Shown: positions 55,758-64,000 of the stretch, piece by piece
Layout: each line of letters starts with the position of its first letter
Numbering within the stretch: the stretch's first letter is position 1
Source of the DNA: an uncultured Maribacter sp.
Lineage (GTDB): Bacteria > Bacteroidota > Bacteroidia > Flavobacteriales > Flavobacteriaceae
Length of the DNA stretch: 64,000 bases
Assembly (NCBI RefSeq): GCF_947500985.1
Contig: NZ_CANMTX010000004.1
Location: 434,001-498,000 of the forward strand
Reading direction: 5' to 3'
Position numbers and translations under genes: made by a program
Notes under the pieces: generated by a model
The model's input: only the letters and a program-made list of their open reading frames with translations
What the model was told of the DNA's origin: nothing
Database searches by the model: none

Positions 55758-56132
55758 TTACTCTTTATCTCCGAAATAAGATGGACCCACACCACTTAAG
55801 AAATCTTCTCTGACAGGGCTAAAAGTATCAATTAGTTCCCCTTCTTCAAGGCAAACAGCACTATGTAATAAATTTGGTTCAATATAAACTCCGTCACCTG
55901 CTTCTACTATTTGCTTCTCACCGTCAATTACAAATTCGAATTTACCTGAAACGCAATAGGTAGCTTGTGTGTGAAAATGTTGATGAGGGGCACCTAATGC
56001 TCCTTTGTCAAATTTTACTCTAACCATCATGATTTGGTTGTCATAACCTAAGAATTTTCTTGAAACTCCTCCTCCAAGTACTTCCCATTCCATGTCTTTA
56101 GTGATGACGTATTTTTCACTGAATCTTTTCAT
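55758..56132 (-). CDS. kdgF: KdgF-like cupin (unsaturated monouronate converting)
   Basis: A 124-residue single cupin domain. KdgF turns the cyclic 4,5-unsaturated monouronate released by lyases into open-chain DEH. The metal site is visible as GAPHQHFHTQATYCVSG (several His and a Gln) with the fourth ligand His90 in EPNLLHSAVC. No signal peptide is present, so it works in the cytoplasm, after transport of the monomer. The gene lies 19 bases after the PL17 gene and 90 bases before the Nramp-like gene, in the same operon. Confidence 0.9.
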   Translation of the reverse strand: MKRFSEKYVITKDMEWEVLGGGVSRKFLGYDNQIMMVRVKFDKGALGAPHQHFHTQATYCVSGKFEFVIDGEKQIVEAGDGVYIEPNLLHSAVCLEEGELIDTFSPVREDFLSGVGPSYFGDKE

Positions 56133-56151
56133 AATTTTTATTCTTTAATAT

Positions 56152-58380
56152 TTATTTAAAATAATAAGAACCAGACCACTCATAATTCTTATCGTTAATT
56201 TTTAATGTATGTGTAGCTTCTTTTGAAGCATTGGTATTTGCAATAATAAATAGTTTGGTAGAATCTTTTACGGTAGTTATTGAAATAGCAGTGTAATCTA
56301 TAGTATCTAAAACTACTTTTAACGCTGAGATAGAACTATTAGAATTAACAGCAGATTCTGAAACCGGGCTATAGCTTCCATGTGCTTCTATAGCTGAAAC
56401 AAAAAGCGTATTTTGAGTATCATTTCTGCGGATAATAAAACCAGCTTCTCTTCTTAAATTAAATTCAGGGTCATTGGCGCCTATTCGTACAAATCTTAAC
56501 TCGTCATCTTTTGAGGTTGCAGATGTTAAGGTATAGAACTTCCCTTTTTCTAGCCAACTCAATTTAGTGTTTTCTTCTGTTGTACTTCCACAACCTTCTG
56601 ACCATAAATGTTGATAGCCGCTATCAATACCTAAAGGCTCAAGGGTTTTTGGAACTTCGAATTCAAAATTTGTGTTCAATACTTGACCCATAAAATAAAA
56701 GGGCAAATCATATTGGTTGGTACTATCAGACTTAACTCGTAGAATATCAAGCATGAAAGGCTTTTCAAATTCACCATCTTTAATAATGGCCATTGTTCTG
56801 TGCATCTCAGTTCCAGGATATGCGTTAGATTCTTTAGCGCTTACTAATTGTACATTGGCATTAGAATCATCAAAAATATATAAAGTAGGGTTGTGCTTGC
56901 TGCCAATATCATATTTGCCTTGGTAGTGAGATTTCTCATTCTGCACAAGGGTGTTATGGGCAATTGTTTGCTTGGCCCAAGTTTTATTTTCCTTCAGATA
57001 ATTACCACCACCTTTCTGTTCAATATTTACAAAACGAGCTAATCCGTAATCCTGCAATACTTCATCACCATTTTCGTAGAAGGAGTACGATAACTTATCA
57101 TAGTGCCCATGACTTGAGCCTTGTGCTGCATATTTAAAAACAAGTTCTAAATCATCGCTACGTAAAATACCCACACCACCTTGTTTTCCGTTAGGACCGT
57201 CAGATAAGTTGATTGATTTTTTAGCGAAAGGTTTTGCTTTTCCATTTTTTACTCCAAGAGCAACAGCTAAACCAGAATCGTCTAACAATACTTTGTTTTG
57301 CTTTTCTGCTATACTTAATAATCCAGGGTTTTGGTTTCCGAAATAATAAGAAATATCTACAGCAGTAACTAAGGCATCATTGTAATAAGACATTCCTTTC
57401 TGACCATCGTTAAGGGGAAAGAAATCTCCATCTGCATCAGATAAATTTAAAAGGGCATTGATTGATTTTAAAAGTACTCCGTCCTTGTATTCAAAAATTT
57501 TCAATTCTGGTTTTACATTGTGTAATCCTTCTGCAAAAATCAAAAATGGATACATGGCATAACGCTGGTAGTATGGACCTTCATTATAATAACCGTCTGG
57601 AGAAAAAGGTTCTTCAATGTTCGCTAAAAATCCGGCTTTTCCTTCCTTATTGATAAATCCGCCATCATCGTCTTTAGCGGTTTTATCCATCTCTAAATCT
57701 GGAATTCCGTATAAAGCACGATCAATTAACTCTTTATCGTTCATTACTAAACCAATCATGCCAACAGCTGCATTACCCCATGTACTATGATTGTGTACTC
57801 TTTGATAGAATTGCGGACTATCAACTGAAATGTGATCTGCAAATGGTCTAAAAAGATTTTTCTCTAGCTTTTTTCTTTCGGCTGCACTTAAGTAGTTATA
57901 TACACAATCGTAAGCTTGGCTAACGTAAACCAACCAGTTAGAATCGTTTAAACATTGCCAAAACAGCTTACCTCGTGCATAAGATCTGGTTTTGGGGTGC
58001 AGAGGTAATGTTTTATACATTCCTTCATATTGCATAAGCATGTCTTTTACATACTTTGCATACTTTTCGTCGTCTAAAATTTGATATAAAACACCAGCTT
58101 GTTGCATTACTATCATGTTACGTTTATGACGTACATGGGTATATCCACCAGAATAATCTTTAGGTATAGGTGTGTCTATGCCTAAAGCTATTTCGGCATC
58201 AATCTCTGCTTTTAACTTTTGTAACGAGGCATCAAATAAAGGAACAGAACCTAATTCTGCTCTTATTTTTTCAACTCCCTCTTTAGTGAGAATAAGGCTA
58301 GGGTGTTCTTGTGCAGCTGCGCTGAACGTTATTAAAATAGCGCAAATAAAAATTTGCAATGTTGTTAAGTATTTGATCAT
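56152..58380 (-). CDS. PL17 alginate/oligoalginate lyase
   Basis: An exolytic enzyme that releases unsaturated monouronates from oligomers. The 742-residue exported protein (signal to about residue 24, SAAAQ) has an alpha/alpha toroid (30-370) and then beta-sandwich domains. Residues known in PL17 are seen as Asn197/His198 in RVHNHSTWGNAAVG, the Tyr pair near 264 in PDGYYNEGPYYQRYAM, and His in GSSHGHYDKLSYSFYENG. The lyase product feeds KdgF, encoded 19 bases downstream. It is 5 bases from the PL6 gene upstream, so they are co-transcribed. Confidence 0.94.
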   Translation of the reverse strand: MIKYLTTLQIFICAILITFSAAAQEHPSLILTKEGVEKIRAELGSVPLFDASLQKLKAEIDAEIALGIDTPIPKDYSGGYTHVRHKRNMIVMQQAGVLYQILDDEKYAKYVKDMLMQYEGMYKTLPLHPKTRSYARGKLFWQCLNDSNWLVYVSQAYDCVYNYLSAAERKKLEKNLFRPFADHISVDSPQFYQRVHNHSTWGNAAVGMIGLVMNDKELIDRALYGIPDLEMDKTAKDDDGGFINKEGKAGFLANIEEPFSPDGYYNEGPYYQRYAMYPFLIFAEGLHNVKPELKIFEYKDGVLLKSINALLNLSDADGDFFPLNDGQKGMSYYNDALVTAVDISYYFGNQNPGLLSIAEKQNKVLLDDSGLAVALGVKNGKAKPFAKKSINLSDGPNGKQGGVGILRSDDLELVFKYAAQGSSHGHYDKLSYSFYENGDEVLQDYGLARFVNIEQKGGGNYLKENKTWAKQTIAHNTLVQNEKSHYQGKYDIGSKHNPTLYIFDDSNANVQLVSAKESNAYPGTEMHRTMAIIKDGEFEKPFMLDILRVKSDSTNQYDLPFYFMGQVLNTNFEFEVPKTLEPLGIDSGYQHLWSEGCGSTTEENTKLSWLEKGKFYTLTSATSKDDELRFVRIGANDPEFNLRREAGFIIRRNDTQNTLFVSAIEAHGSYSPVSESAVNSNSSISALKVVLDTIDYTAISITTVKDSTKLFIIANTNASKEATHTLKINDKNYEWSGSYYFK

Positions 58381-58385
58381 GCTTG

Positions 58386-60722
58386 TTATTCGTTTTTAAG
58401 TAGGCCTAAGTCTTTGCCATCAGTACCTTTTCCTTTTAATGGAGAATCTGAAGGTAATGCGTAGTTGGTGTCTTTAGAAAATTCAGGGACAAGTTCCCAT
58501 TGATTTTCCACTTGGTATTTCTGATCGCCAGTGACCATTAGTTTTTCTGAATTACTCAAAGCATTATTAAGAACTTTTACAATTGGCTCACCGACTACCA
58601 GATGCATGTTAATTGCCTTGCTATCTTTAAAAATATTGTTTTTAATGGCTGTTTCTTGAACTCCGTATAAAGAAACGGTAGCATCATATTTATTTTTAGA
58701 ACCGTAACCAACATGGTCAAATACATTGTGCTCCATTTCTAAAAATGGTCCAAAGGTACTTTCATCTTTACCACCTCTATACAAACGTAATGCAGCGCCT
58801 TGTAAATCATTGATGGCATTGTTATTCATTAAAAAGTATTCCACATTGTAAGCACCAATGTCATCAGTTTCTTTATCTAAGGCTGCAATGCTACCAGAGA
58901 TGTTTTTAAATTTAGAATTTTGAATACTAATAGTGTCGGCAAAAGTTCCTTTTGAAACTCGTAATACATCAAAAGAGTGGTTTACGATCATGTCTTTAAA
59001 CTCACACCTGTCAATAAACAGTTTGTAATTATCGATCATAGATTTTTTGCTGGTACTAATAACTGAGTTACCTGCGTAGTCTGGGGATTTGGTACCGTCA
59101 AAAGTGATATTTTCTAGAGATAGACTACCGCCATTTTCAATTTCAAAAGCCATCATTCTTTCAAATAAGATGGTCGCCTTTTCTTTACCGATTGTTTTAA
59201 AAGTAAGTGGGTGATTAATTTTAACGGCTTTGGTCAATAAGTAAGTACCACCGCCTTCAAGAATGATAATATCACCTGCTTTCGTTTCTTTTACTTTATC
59301 GTACAACGTATTAATACCAGCAGCTACGTTAATAGTATTACCAGAATTTAACGCAACCGTATTATCTGCTTTAGAATACCATGATGTACCTGTGTTCTCT
59401 TTAGTTGCGATTTTAGGACTAATAACAACTTTAGTTTTAATCTTTTTTGAAGTAGGAATGGGGAATCCGTTTTTGTCTTTTACCAGTTTAATCTTAGCAT
59501 TCTTAAAACCTTCTTCTATAATTGTTTCTGAATTTTCACCAAGGATGTTGTTCTTGAATTTTACACCGCTAATATCATCATCAATTGTGAAAACATCTTT
59601 TTTGGTATCGTTGTAAATGATGTTTTCTGAAAATTCAGAGGTTCTTGGTGCCTGACTTCTTTCAGCGTCGCTACCTGCACCAAAAAGAATATTATCGCAG
59701 TTTACAAAAGTGTTGTTGTTTACTTTAGAATCGATAACTGGTACATACCTATTTGGTGGTGAATTAGGTACACCGTTCATCATTACAAAGGCACCTCTAA
59801 AACGATATCCTGTCAAGCCAACATGGTAGTTGTTAATAACTGTTTGCGTTTCATTAATGACACGAACGCCGCCAGTACTTGGTTTATTATTGCCTATAAA
59901 TACATTACCATCTACCAATGTTTCGTTGCCATGGCGCATAGTCAATGTACCTGTACATTCAAAAAATGTATTGTACTTAAAAGTGTTATTACAAGATTTA
60001 TTAGAGATGATTTCGTGCTCACCGTTAGTTCTATCAAAATAGTTAGATTCAACCAAGGTGTTGGATTTTTCTAATGCATGGTGGCTAGTTCCTATTCTTA
60101 AGGTTTCTCCTCCATTGTTTCCGTAGGTAGGGCGTGGTCCAAAATAATTATGATCTATTTGGTGATTGTTCGCTCTACTATCTTCGGTATCTAAACCAAC
60201 AATCATGGTAACTCCTAAATTCTTTTTACCTGCAATATGGTTATGGTCAATTCGGTTATTTTTTCCGTAGATGGTTATCCAATAATCTTGTACTTGACGC
60301 TCAGGATTATTAAAGTTATCGATTACACATTCGGTAAGGCGAGAATTATTAGCCATTTTTTCTCTACTTTTTCTGAAGGAAATAACAGCGTTGGTCGGCG
60401 TAAAACCGTTTTTGAATACAAGACCTTTTACGATTAAATGATCGCCAGCGATTCTTAAATTAGATGCGCCAGATAAAATCACTTTTCCTTTTTCTTCTGC
60501 TATAAGCGTAATCGGATTTTCTGCGGTACCATTTGCTTCGAAGAGTAGTTCAGAATCCATCCAAATTCCATTGGCAAGAACTATGCTATCACCAGGCTGT
60601 ACTTTTTGAAGTACTTCAGTAAACTCTGCTACATTTTTTACAGTATGAGTATGCTGTGGTGTGGTAAAGGAATATGCCAGGCATAGAAAAACAGATAAGA
60701 ATAGAAGGTGGTATCGTCTCAT
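58386..60722 (-). CDS. two-domain PL6 alginate lyase, first gene of the lyase operon
   Basis: A 778-residue exported alginate lyase from ATG 60722, chosen because it gives a signal peptide (MRRYHLLFLSVFLCLAYSF). Longer readings to 60743 would pass into the operator. The first beta-helix carries the catalytic pair Lys242 (in IISNKSCNNTF) and Arg263 (in LTMRHGNETLV). The second helix domain contains YRGGKDESTFGPFLEMEHN, like the other PL6 proteins here. It is more diverged from the other two, for example in NLGVTMIVGLDTED in place of their NDGETLR-type loop, and may have another substrate preference. It leads the PL6-PL17-kdgF-Nramp-PL6 operon. Confidence 0.93.
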   Translation of the reverse strand: MRRYHLLFLSVFLCLAYSFTTPQHTHTVKNVAEFTEVLQKVQPGDSIVLANGIWMDSELLFEANGTAENPITLIAEEKGKVILSGASNLRIAGDHLIVKGLVFKNGFTPTNAVISFRKSREKMANNSRLTECVIDNFNNPERQVQDYWITIYGKNNRIDHNHIAGKKNLGVTMIVGLDTEDSRANNHQIDHNYFGPRPTYGNNGGETLRIGTSHHALEKSNTLVESNYFDRTNGEHEIISNKSCNNTFKYNTFFECTGTLTMRHGNETLVDGNVFIGNNKPSTGGVRVINETQTVINNYHVGLTGYRFRGAFVMMNGVPNSPPNRYVPVIDSKVNNNTFVNCDNILFGAGSDAERSQAPRTSEFSENIIYNDTKKDVFTIDDDISGVKFKNNILGENSETIIEEGFKNAKIKLVKDKNGFPIPTSKKIKTKVVISPKIATKENTGTSWYSKADNTVALNSGNTINVAAGINTLYDKVKETKAGDIIILEGGGTYLLTKAVKINHPLTFKTIGKEKATILFERMMAFEIENGGSLSLENITFDGTKSPDYAGNSVISTSKKSMIDNYKLFIDRCEFKDMIVNHSFDVLRVSKGTFADTISIQNSKFKNISGSIAALDKETDDIGAYNVEYFLMNNNAINDLQGAALRLYRGGKDESTFGPFLEMEHNVFDHVGYGSKNKYDATVSLYGVQETAIKNNIFKDSKAINMHLVVGEPIVKVLNNALSNSEKLMVTGDQKYQVENQWELVPEFSKDTNYALPSDSPLKGKGTDGKDLGLLKNE

Positions 60723-60731
60723 AGAAGGAAA

Positions 60732-60784
60732 TTGGTTTACCAAATTGGTTTACCAAAAATAAGGATATTTGCAAGACTGGCAAA
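60732..60784 (-). promoter_or_regulatory. lyase-operon promoter with two tandem GntR sites
   Basis: TTGGTTTACCAA occurs twice (60732-60743, 60745-60756), 13 bp apart. On the minus strand TTTG (60781-60784), 19 bases and TATTTTTG (60754-60761) match the promoter consensus exactly. The -7 box shares three bases with the second site, so the predicted transcription start lies within the operators. Confidence 0.85.
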
Positions 60785-60969
60785 TATTTAACATAAAAAG
60801 GGCGGTTTAATTTACGAATCGATAAATATCTACTTTAGAAATCGTCAATTCGATAAATTCTATTACTGGCAAATTTTCCGATAATTAGTAGTCTTATTAA
60901 CCTAGTAACGAGTGATTTGTTTTCAGTTTTAATATACTTTAAACGACAGTACCATAAGAAAACTAAATG

Positions 60970-62022
60970 TTATTTTTCGCTCGGTTGAGTACCTGCACCA
61001 ACTGTTGCCTCTTTAAACCAGACTTCGGTATAATCTCCGTTTGCATATTGTTTTTCGATATTACCATCATAGGTGTCAGCACCTGTACTCCAAACAATAT
61101 TGTCTTCTGGAGATTTACCATTAGTTTGATTATAAGCACCTTGTTTGAAATATTGAATTTCGCCAGCATATGCATTTTCGCGTTCCAAACCATCACGACC
61201 TATTGAGGCATATAGTGTTTTAATTTGTTCAGGTAAGGTTTTAGTAAATTCAGACGCCAATAGGTTTTTGGTGAACTTTACGGTTTCATGACCTTCACTT
61301 GTAAAAGTTAAGTACATGATGCCTTTATAAACATTGATTTCATAGCTAAATTCTTCACCTAATTCAATACCATTTTCTGGTTCTGCAGGAGGAGTTATTG
61401 CGTCTGATCCAACAACAGACATGTCATTACCCCAAACTGCCGATGAATAATCCCATCTTTTTGAATTATCACCTGCTGTGTTGATTTCATAATTCCAGAA
61501 AACAGATCCTTTTGTATGTCCGGGAAATTTCTTGTAGAATATCTTTATAGGTTCATTCTCATGACCCTCATCACTATGTATTTGTCCTACTACAACAGCA
61601 TAAGAAGCGGCAACTCTGGCATCGCCAGAGGTAGATACGTGTTGTACCTTTAAAGTTCCGGTTAATTTTCCGCCAGTTTCTGGTATCCAATGTTCTTTTT
61701 GTCCTAGTTCTGTTCTTGTATTGCTAGATGTACGAGATGTTATGCCGCTATTTGGTGTTTTGTAAACTACCCAATCCGTTTTTCCGTCATTAGCAACATA
61801 AAAGAAATCATCTTTAGCGTAATCTTTAAGGTTGTCCTCGTAGGTGCCATCACCTAATAGAATTTTCCATTCGGCCATAAACGGAATAACATCACTTGGG
61901 TATTTAACGGCAGTTTCACCTTCGGTCGTTGATTCTTCATTAGAAACTGTAGTTTTCTTTGAGTTGTCTTTACAGGCAAATAAAGCTACTACTGCTATGA
62001 TGGTAATTATTGATTTTTTCAT
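60970..62022 (-). CDS. PL7 alginate lyase, lipoprotein
   Basis: A 350-residue lyase with a lipoprotein signal (VVALFAC, Cys at 17). The jelly-roll carries PL7 hallmarks: RTEL at 103-106 in SSNTRTELGQ, QIH at 147-149 in VVGQIHSDEGHEN and YFKQGAYNQ near 290. QIH, and not QVH, usually goes with action on guluronate-containing blocks. Length and motif context resemble the exolytic PL7_5 group known from Zobellia (by recall). It ends the operon entering from the right edge, 24 bases after the partial PL6 gene. The lyase-operon promoter lies further along the same strand. Confidence 0.94.
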   Translation of the reverse strand: MKKSIITIIAVVALFACKDNSKKTTVSNEESTTEGETAVKYPSDVIPFMAEWKILLGDGTYEDNLKDYAKDDFFYVANDGKTDWVVYKTPNSGITSRTSSNTRTELGQKEHWIPETGGKLTGTLKVQHVSTSGDARVAASYAVVVGQIHSDEGHENEPIKIFYKKFPGHTKGSVFWNYEINTAGDNSKRWDYSSAVWGNDMSVVGSDAITPPAEPENGIELGEEFSYEINVYKGIMYLTFTSEGHETVKFTKNLLASEFTKTLPEQIKTLYASIGRDGLERENAYAGEIQYFKQGAYNQTNGKSPEDNIVWSTGADTYDGNIEKQYANGDYTEVWFKEATVGAGTQPSEK

Positions 62023-62046
62023 TGGTAATATATTTTTTGCGTGGTA

Positions 62047-64000
62047 TTAATACATAAGTTTAAGAGGTAAATTTTCTTCAACAAGAATCTTACCTGAATT
62101 TTTTATTTCGTTATCTGAATATCTGTTGTTTTTTGCACCCCAAAGGCGCGTGACTATTTTTACAGGGTTGTCAATGAATTTATTGTTAGCAAGGTTTACA
62201 TTGATAATACCGTAAGTATTAAGAAGTAGTCCTTCTTCAGCTTTAGATCCGCAATGTGTGAATGTGCTGTTAGTTACTATTAAATTACCACCAACCGTAG
62301 ATTCATCATAGCCACCTCTATAGTAGTCCAGGACATTACTCGCAATCCCATCAAATAAACAATTTTCAATGGTGATGTTCTCGGCATTGTATTCCCCCTT
62401 ATCATCTGTTTCTTCAGACAATTCTAAACCATTTGCGCAATCTTTAATTTGAGTAGATTTGAAAGTAATATGTTCGGAGAACGAAAGTTTGTATGCTTTT
62501 AAAACATAATCGAAATTCGATATTTCACAATCGACAACGGTTAAATTGTACAGGCTCGACATATTGTTCTTTAAACTAGCAAAAGCATACTGTTCTTTAG
62601 CCCCAATAAGTTGAACATTTTTAAGTGTAAGTTGCCCTTTAGGATTCATTTCAAAAGCCGGAGTTTCAGATGCTCCTTTATATTGAATAATGGTTTTTGT
62701 ATCAGAGGTAGTAGCCATTATGGTAATACCTTTATTAATTATTAAAGGGGTATCTAAATTGTAACGCTCGGCAGATAGTACAATAGTATCTCCACTATTT
62801 GCAGTTGCAAGGGCACTGGTAAGCTCGGCAACGTTATTTGCTGAATGTGTTTTGTTTTCGGTGCTCGTAGAAGTTGTTTTAGAATACCAGTCAGGACCAT
62901 ATTGCGATACATCCATCATATCTTTTTTATTCACTGGCTTACCAATAACAGCACCGACCAAATTTTTGTCAGCTCTAGAGTTACCGAACAAATCGGCTTT
63001 GATCTGGTCAAATTCAAATCCGTTATAAAGTTCAAAGTTAGACAACGAACTATCTGGCATTAAAATATCACCATCGGCTACAGTGGTACCAAAATCTTTT
63101 TGGGTAAGTCCGTCAATAGCCTTAAATATCACCCCTTTATTATTGATTACATTACTTTTAAAATCAACACCATCAATAGAATCGTGTTCAACTATAGGTT
63201 GCTTGTCACCCTTATCATTATAAATAAGGTTATTTGCTACTATAGTTCGTATAGGTGTAGCAGATCGAATCTCAGATTTAGGTAAAATATCTTTTTGATC
63301 GGTATTTGATCCTACACCAAATTGCCAAGGTGATTCACAATTTACCCAAGAATTATTGGCTACTACAACATCTGTAACTTGTAAATATCTATTCAAAGGT
63401 GATTTTGGAATTCCGTTCATTACGGCAAGTGGACTCCTAAAAGTTTTACCATTTAAGTTATAGAAATAATTATTGGTCACCCAGTGTCCTGTTCCTATTA
63501 ATCGAATACCACCTATTTGTTCAGAATTTTCATCGCCTATAAATACATTGCCATCAATAATGCAGTAGTTACCATGCCTTGTAACAAGAGAACCTTCGCT
63601 TTTATAAAATACATTATTTCTAAATTCATTGAAATTGGTTTTACTAGAAATAATCTCTACTTCACCATTACAGTGGTCAAAAAAGTTATTTTCAACTAAA
63701 GTATAACTAGGGGCCATAGAGGTAAAGCTATTACCAAGTTGAATGGTCTCGGCACTAGGTCCGCCTTTAGGTGGTCGAGGTCCAAAATAGTTATTGGTAA
63801 TTTTATGGTAATTCTTAATACTATTATTACCTGCCAAATCAATTCTAACCGTAGGTCCTCTATTCGACTTTCCTGAAATATAGCAATGGTCTAGCTCATT
63901 GTGTCGACCTTTAAATAATACCCATAAATCTGTTTGATTACGTTGTGCTTTGTTGAAATCTATAATAGCAGAATTGGTAATCTTACAATGGTTTGCAACG
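62047..64000 (-). CDS. PL6 alginate lyase, partial (N-terminus beyond the window)
   Basis: The visible 650 residues run from the right edge (frame open to 64000, beginning VANHCKITNSAIIDFN) to the stop near 62047. They include GRHNELDHCYISGKSN, FGPRPPKGGPSAETIQLG, the catalytic Lys in SSKTNFNEF and Arg in LVTRHGNYC. The second beta-helix follows, after DVSQYGPDWYSK. It is closer to the PL6 at 52054-54372 than to the one at 58386-60722 (shared LNRYLQV, FKNNPV-like and WGAKNN segments), so these two likely arose by duplication. A signal peptide, expected from the relatives, is outside the window. Confidence 0.92.
   Translation of the reverse strand, partial: VANHCKITNSAIIDFNKAQRNQTDLWVLFKGRHNELDHCYISGKSNRGPTVRIDLAGNNSIKNYHKITNNYFGPRPPKGGPSAETIQLGNSFTSMAPSYTLVENNFFDHCNGEVEIISSKTNFNEFRNNVFYKSEGSLVTRHGNYCIIDGNVFIGDENSEQIGGIRLIGTGHWVTNNYFYNLNGKTFRSPLAVMNGIPKSPLNRYLQVTDVVVANNSWVNCESPWQFGVGSNTDQKDILPKSEIRSATPIRTIVANNLIYNDKGDKQPIVEHDSIDGVDFKSNVINNKGVIFKAIDGLTQKDFGTTVADGDILMPDSSLSNFELYNGFEFDQIKADLFGNSRADKNLVGAVIGKPVNKKDMMDVSQYGPDWYSKTTSTSTENKTHSANNVAELTSALATANSGDTIVLSAERYNLDTPLIINKGITIMATTSDTKTIIQYKGASETPAFEMNPKGQLTLKNVQLIGAKEQYAFASLKNNMSSLYNLTVVDCEISNFDYVLKAYKLSFSEHITFKSTQIKDCANGLELSEETDDKGEYNAENITIENCLFDGIASNVLDYYRGGYDESTVGGNLIVTNSTFTHCGSKAEEGLLLNTYGIINVNLANNKFIDNPVKIVTRLWGAKNNRYSDNEIKNSGKILVEENLPLKLMY

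Noticed and set aside
1-64000. CRISPR arrays, insertion sequences, integrases, prophage genes
   Set aside because: No regularly spaced repeats, transposase, integrase or phage structural genes were seen. The alginate locus looks chromosomal and stable.

Overview
The window is AT-rich DNA from a marine member of the Bacteroidetes, most probably a Flavobacteriaceae relative of Zobellia or Maribacter (inference). The reasons are a SusC/SusD pair, promoters of the Bacteroidetes type (TTTG, a spacer of about 19 bases, TAnnTTTG), no clear Shine-Dalgarno sequences, a 286-residue primary-type sigma factor and a large alginate-degradation locus.

Left part (1-19000). A truncated proC and a divergent RpoD-type sigma factor are followed by a secreted BNR/VPS10-like beta-propeller protein. 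A three-gene unit runs leftward: a secreted DUF885 protein, an APC amino-acid permease and an aldo/keto reductase fused to a Rid domain. From 10.3 to 18.8 kb lies a signalling cluster: two PAS histidine kinases, two single-domain response regulators, two AraC-type regulators and a BLUF blue-light protein. It is interrupted by a decayed GH13 amylase pseudogene. A tRNA-Arg(TCT) closes this part.

Middle part (19000-38100). A MarR regulator is divergent from a tyrosine-catabolism cluster: aminotransferase, HPPD, homogentisate dioxygenase, fumarylacetoacetase and a flavin reductase-like protein. Next come an erythromycin-esterase/carboxypeptidase-regulatory fusion, a DUF4287/DUF5655 protein, and a tight three-gene operon (transglutaminase-DUF2126, ATP-grasp-alpha-E, transglutaminase) of the predicted amidoligase type. 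A TPR histidine kinase and LuxR-like response regulator pair follows.

Right part (38100-64000). This is an alginate-utilisation locus, almost all on the minus strand. Depolymerisation uses three two-domain PL6 lyases (one cut by the window edge), a PL7 and a PL17. KdgF converts the unsaturated monouronate. Uptake is by SusC/SusD, an MFS uronate transporter and an unusual Nramp-fold transporter. Conversion runs through an SDR (DEH reductase), KdgK and KDPG aldolase, with a PPi-type phosphofructokinase between the last two that could send carbon into gluconeogenesis. A ManA-like isomerase is divergent from susC.

Two regulators with their own operators can be read from the sequence. Tandem TTGGTnnnCCAA sites at a 13-bp period abut the -7 box of gntR, of susC and of the PL6-PL17-kdgF-Nramp-PL6 operon, so a GntR/FadR regulon is likely. 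Two mirror-image TTAATCGATTAA operators lie between lacI and kdgK, which suggests LacI controls the final catabolic steps and itself.
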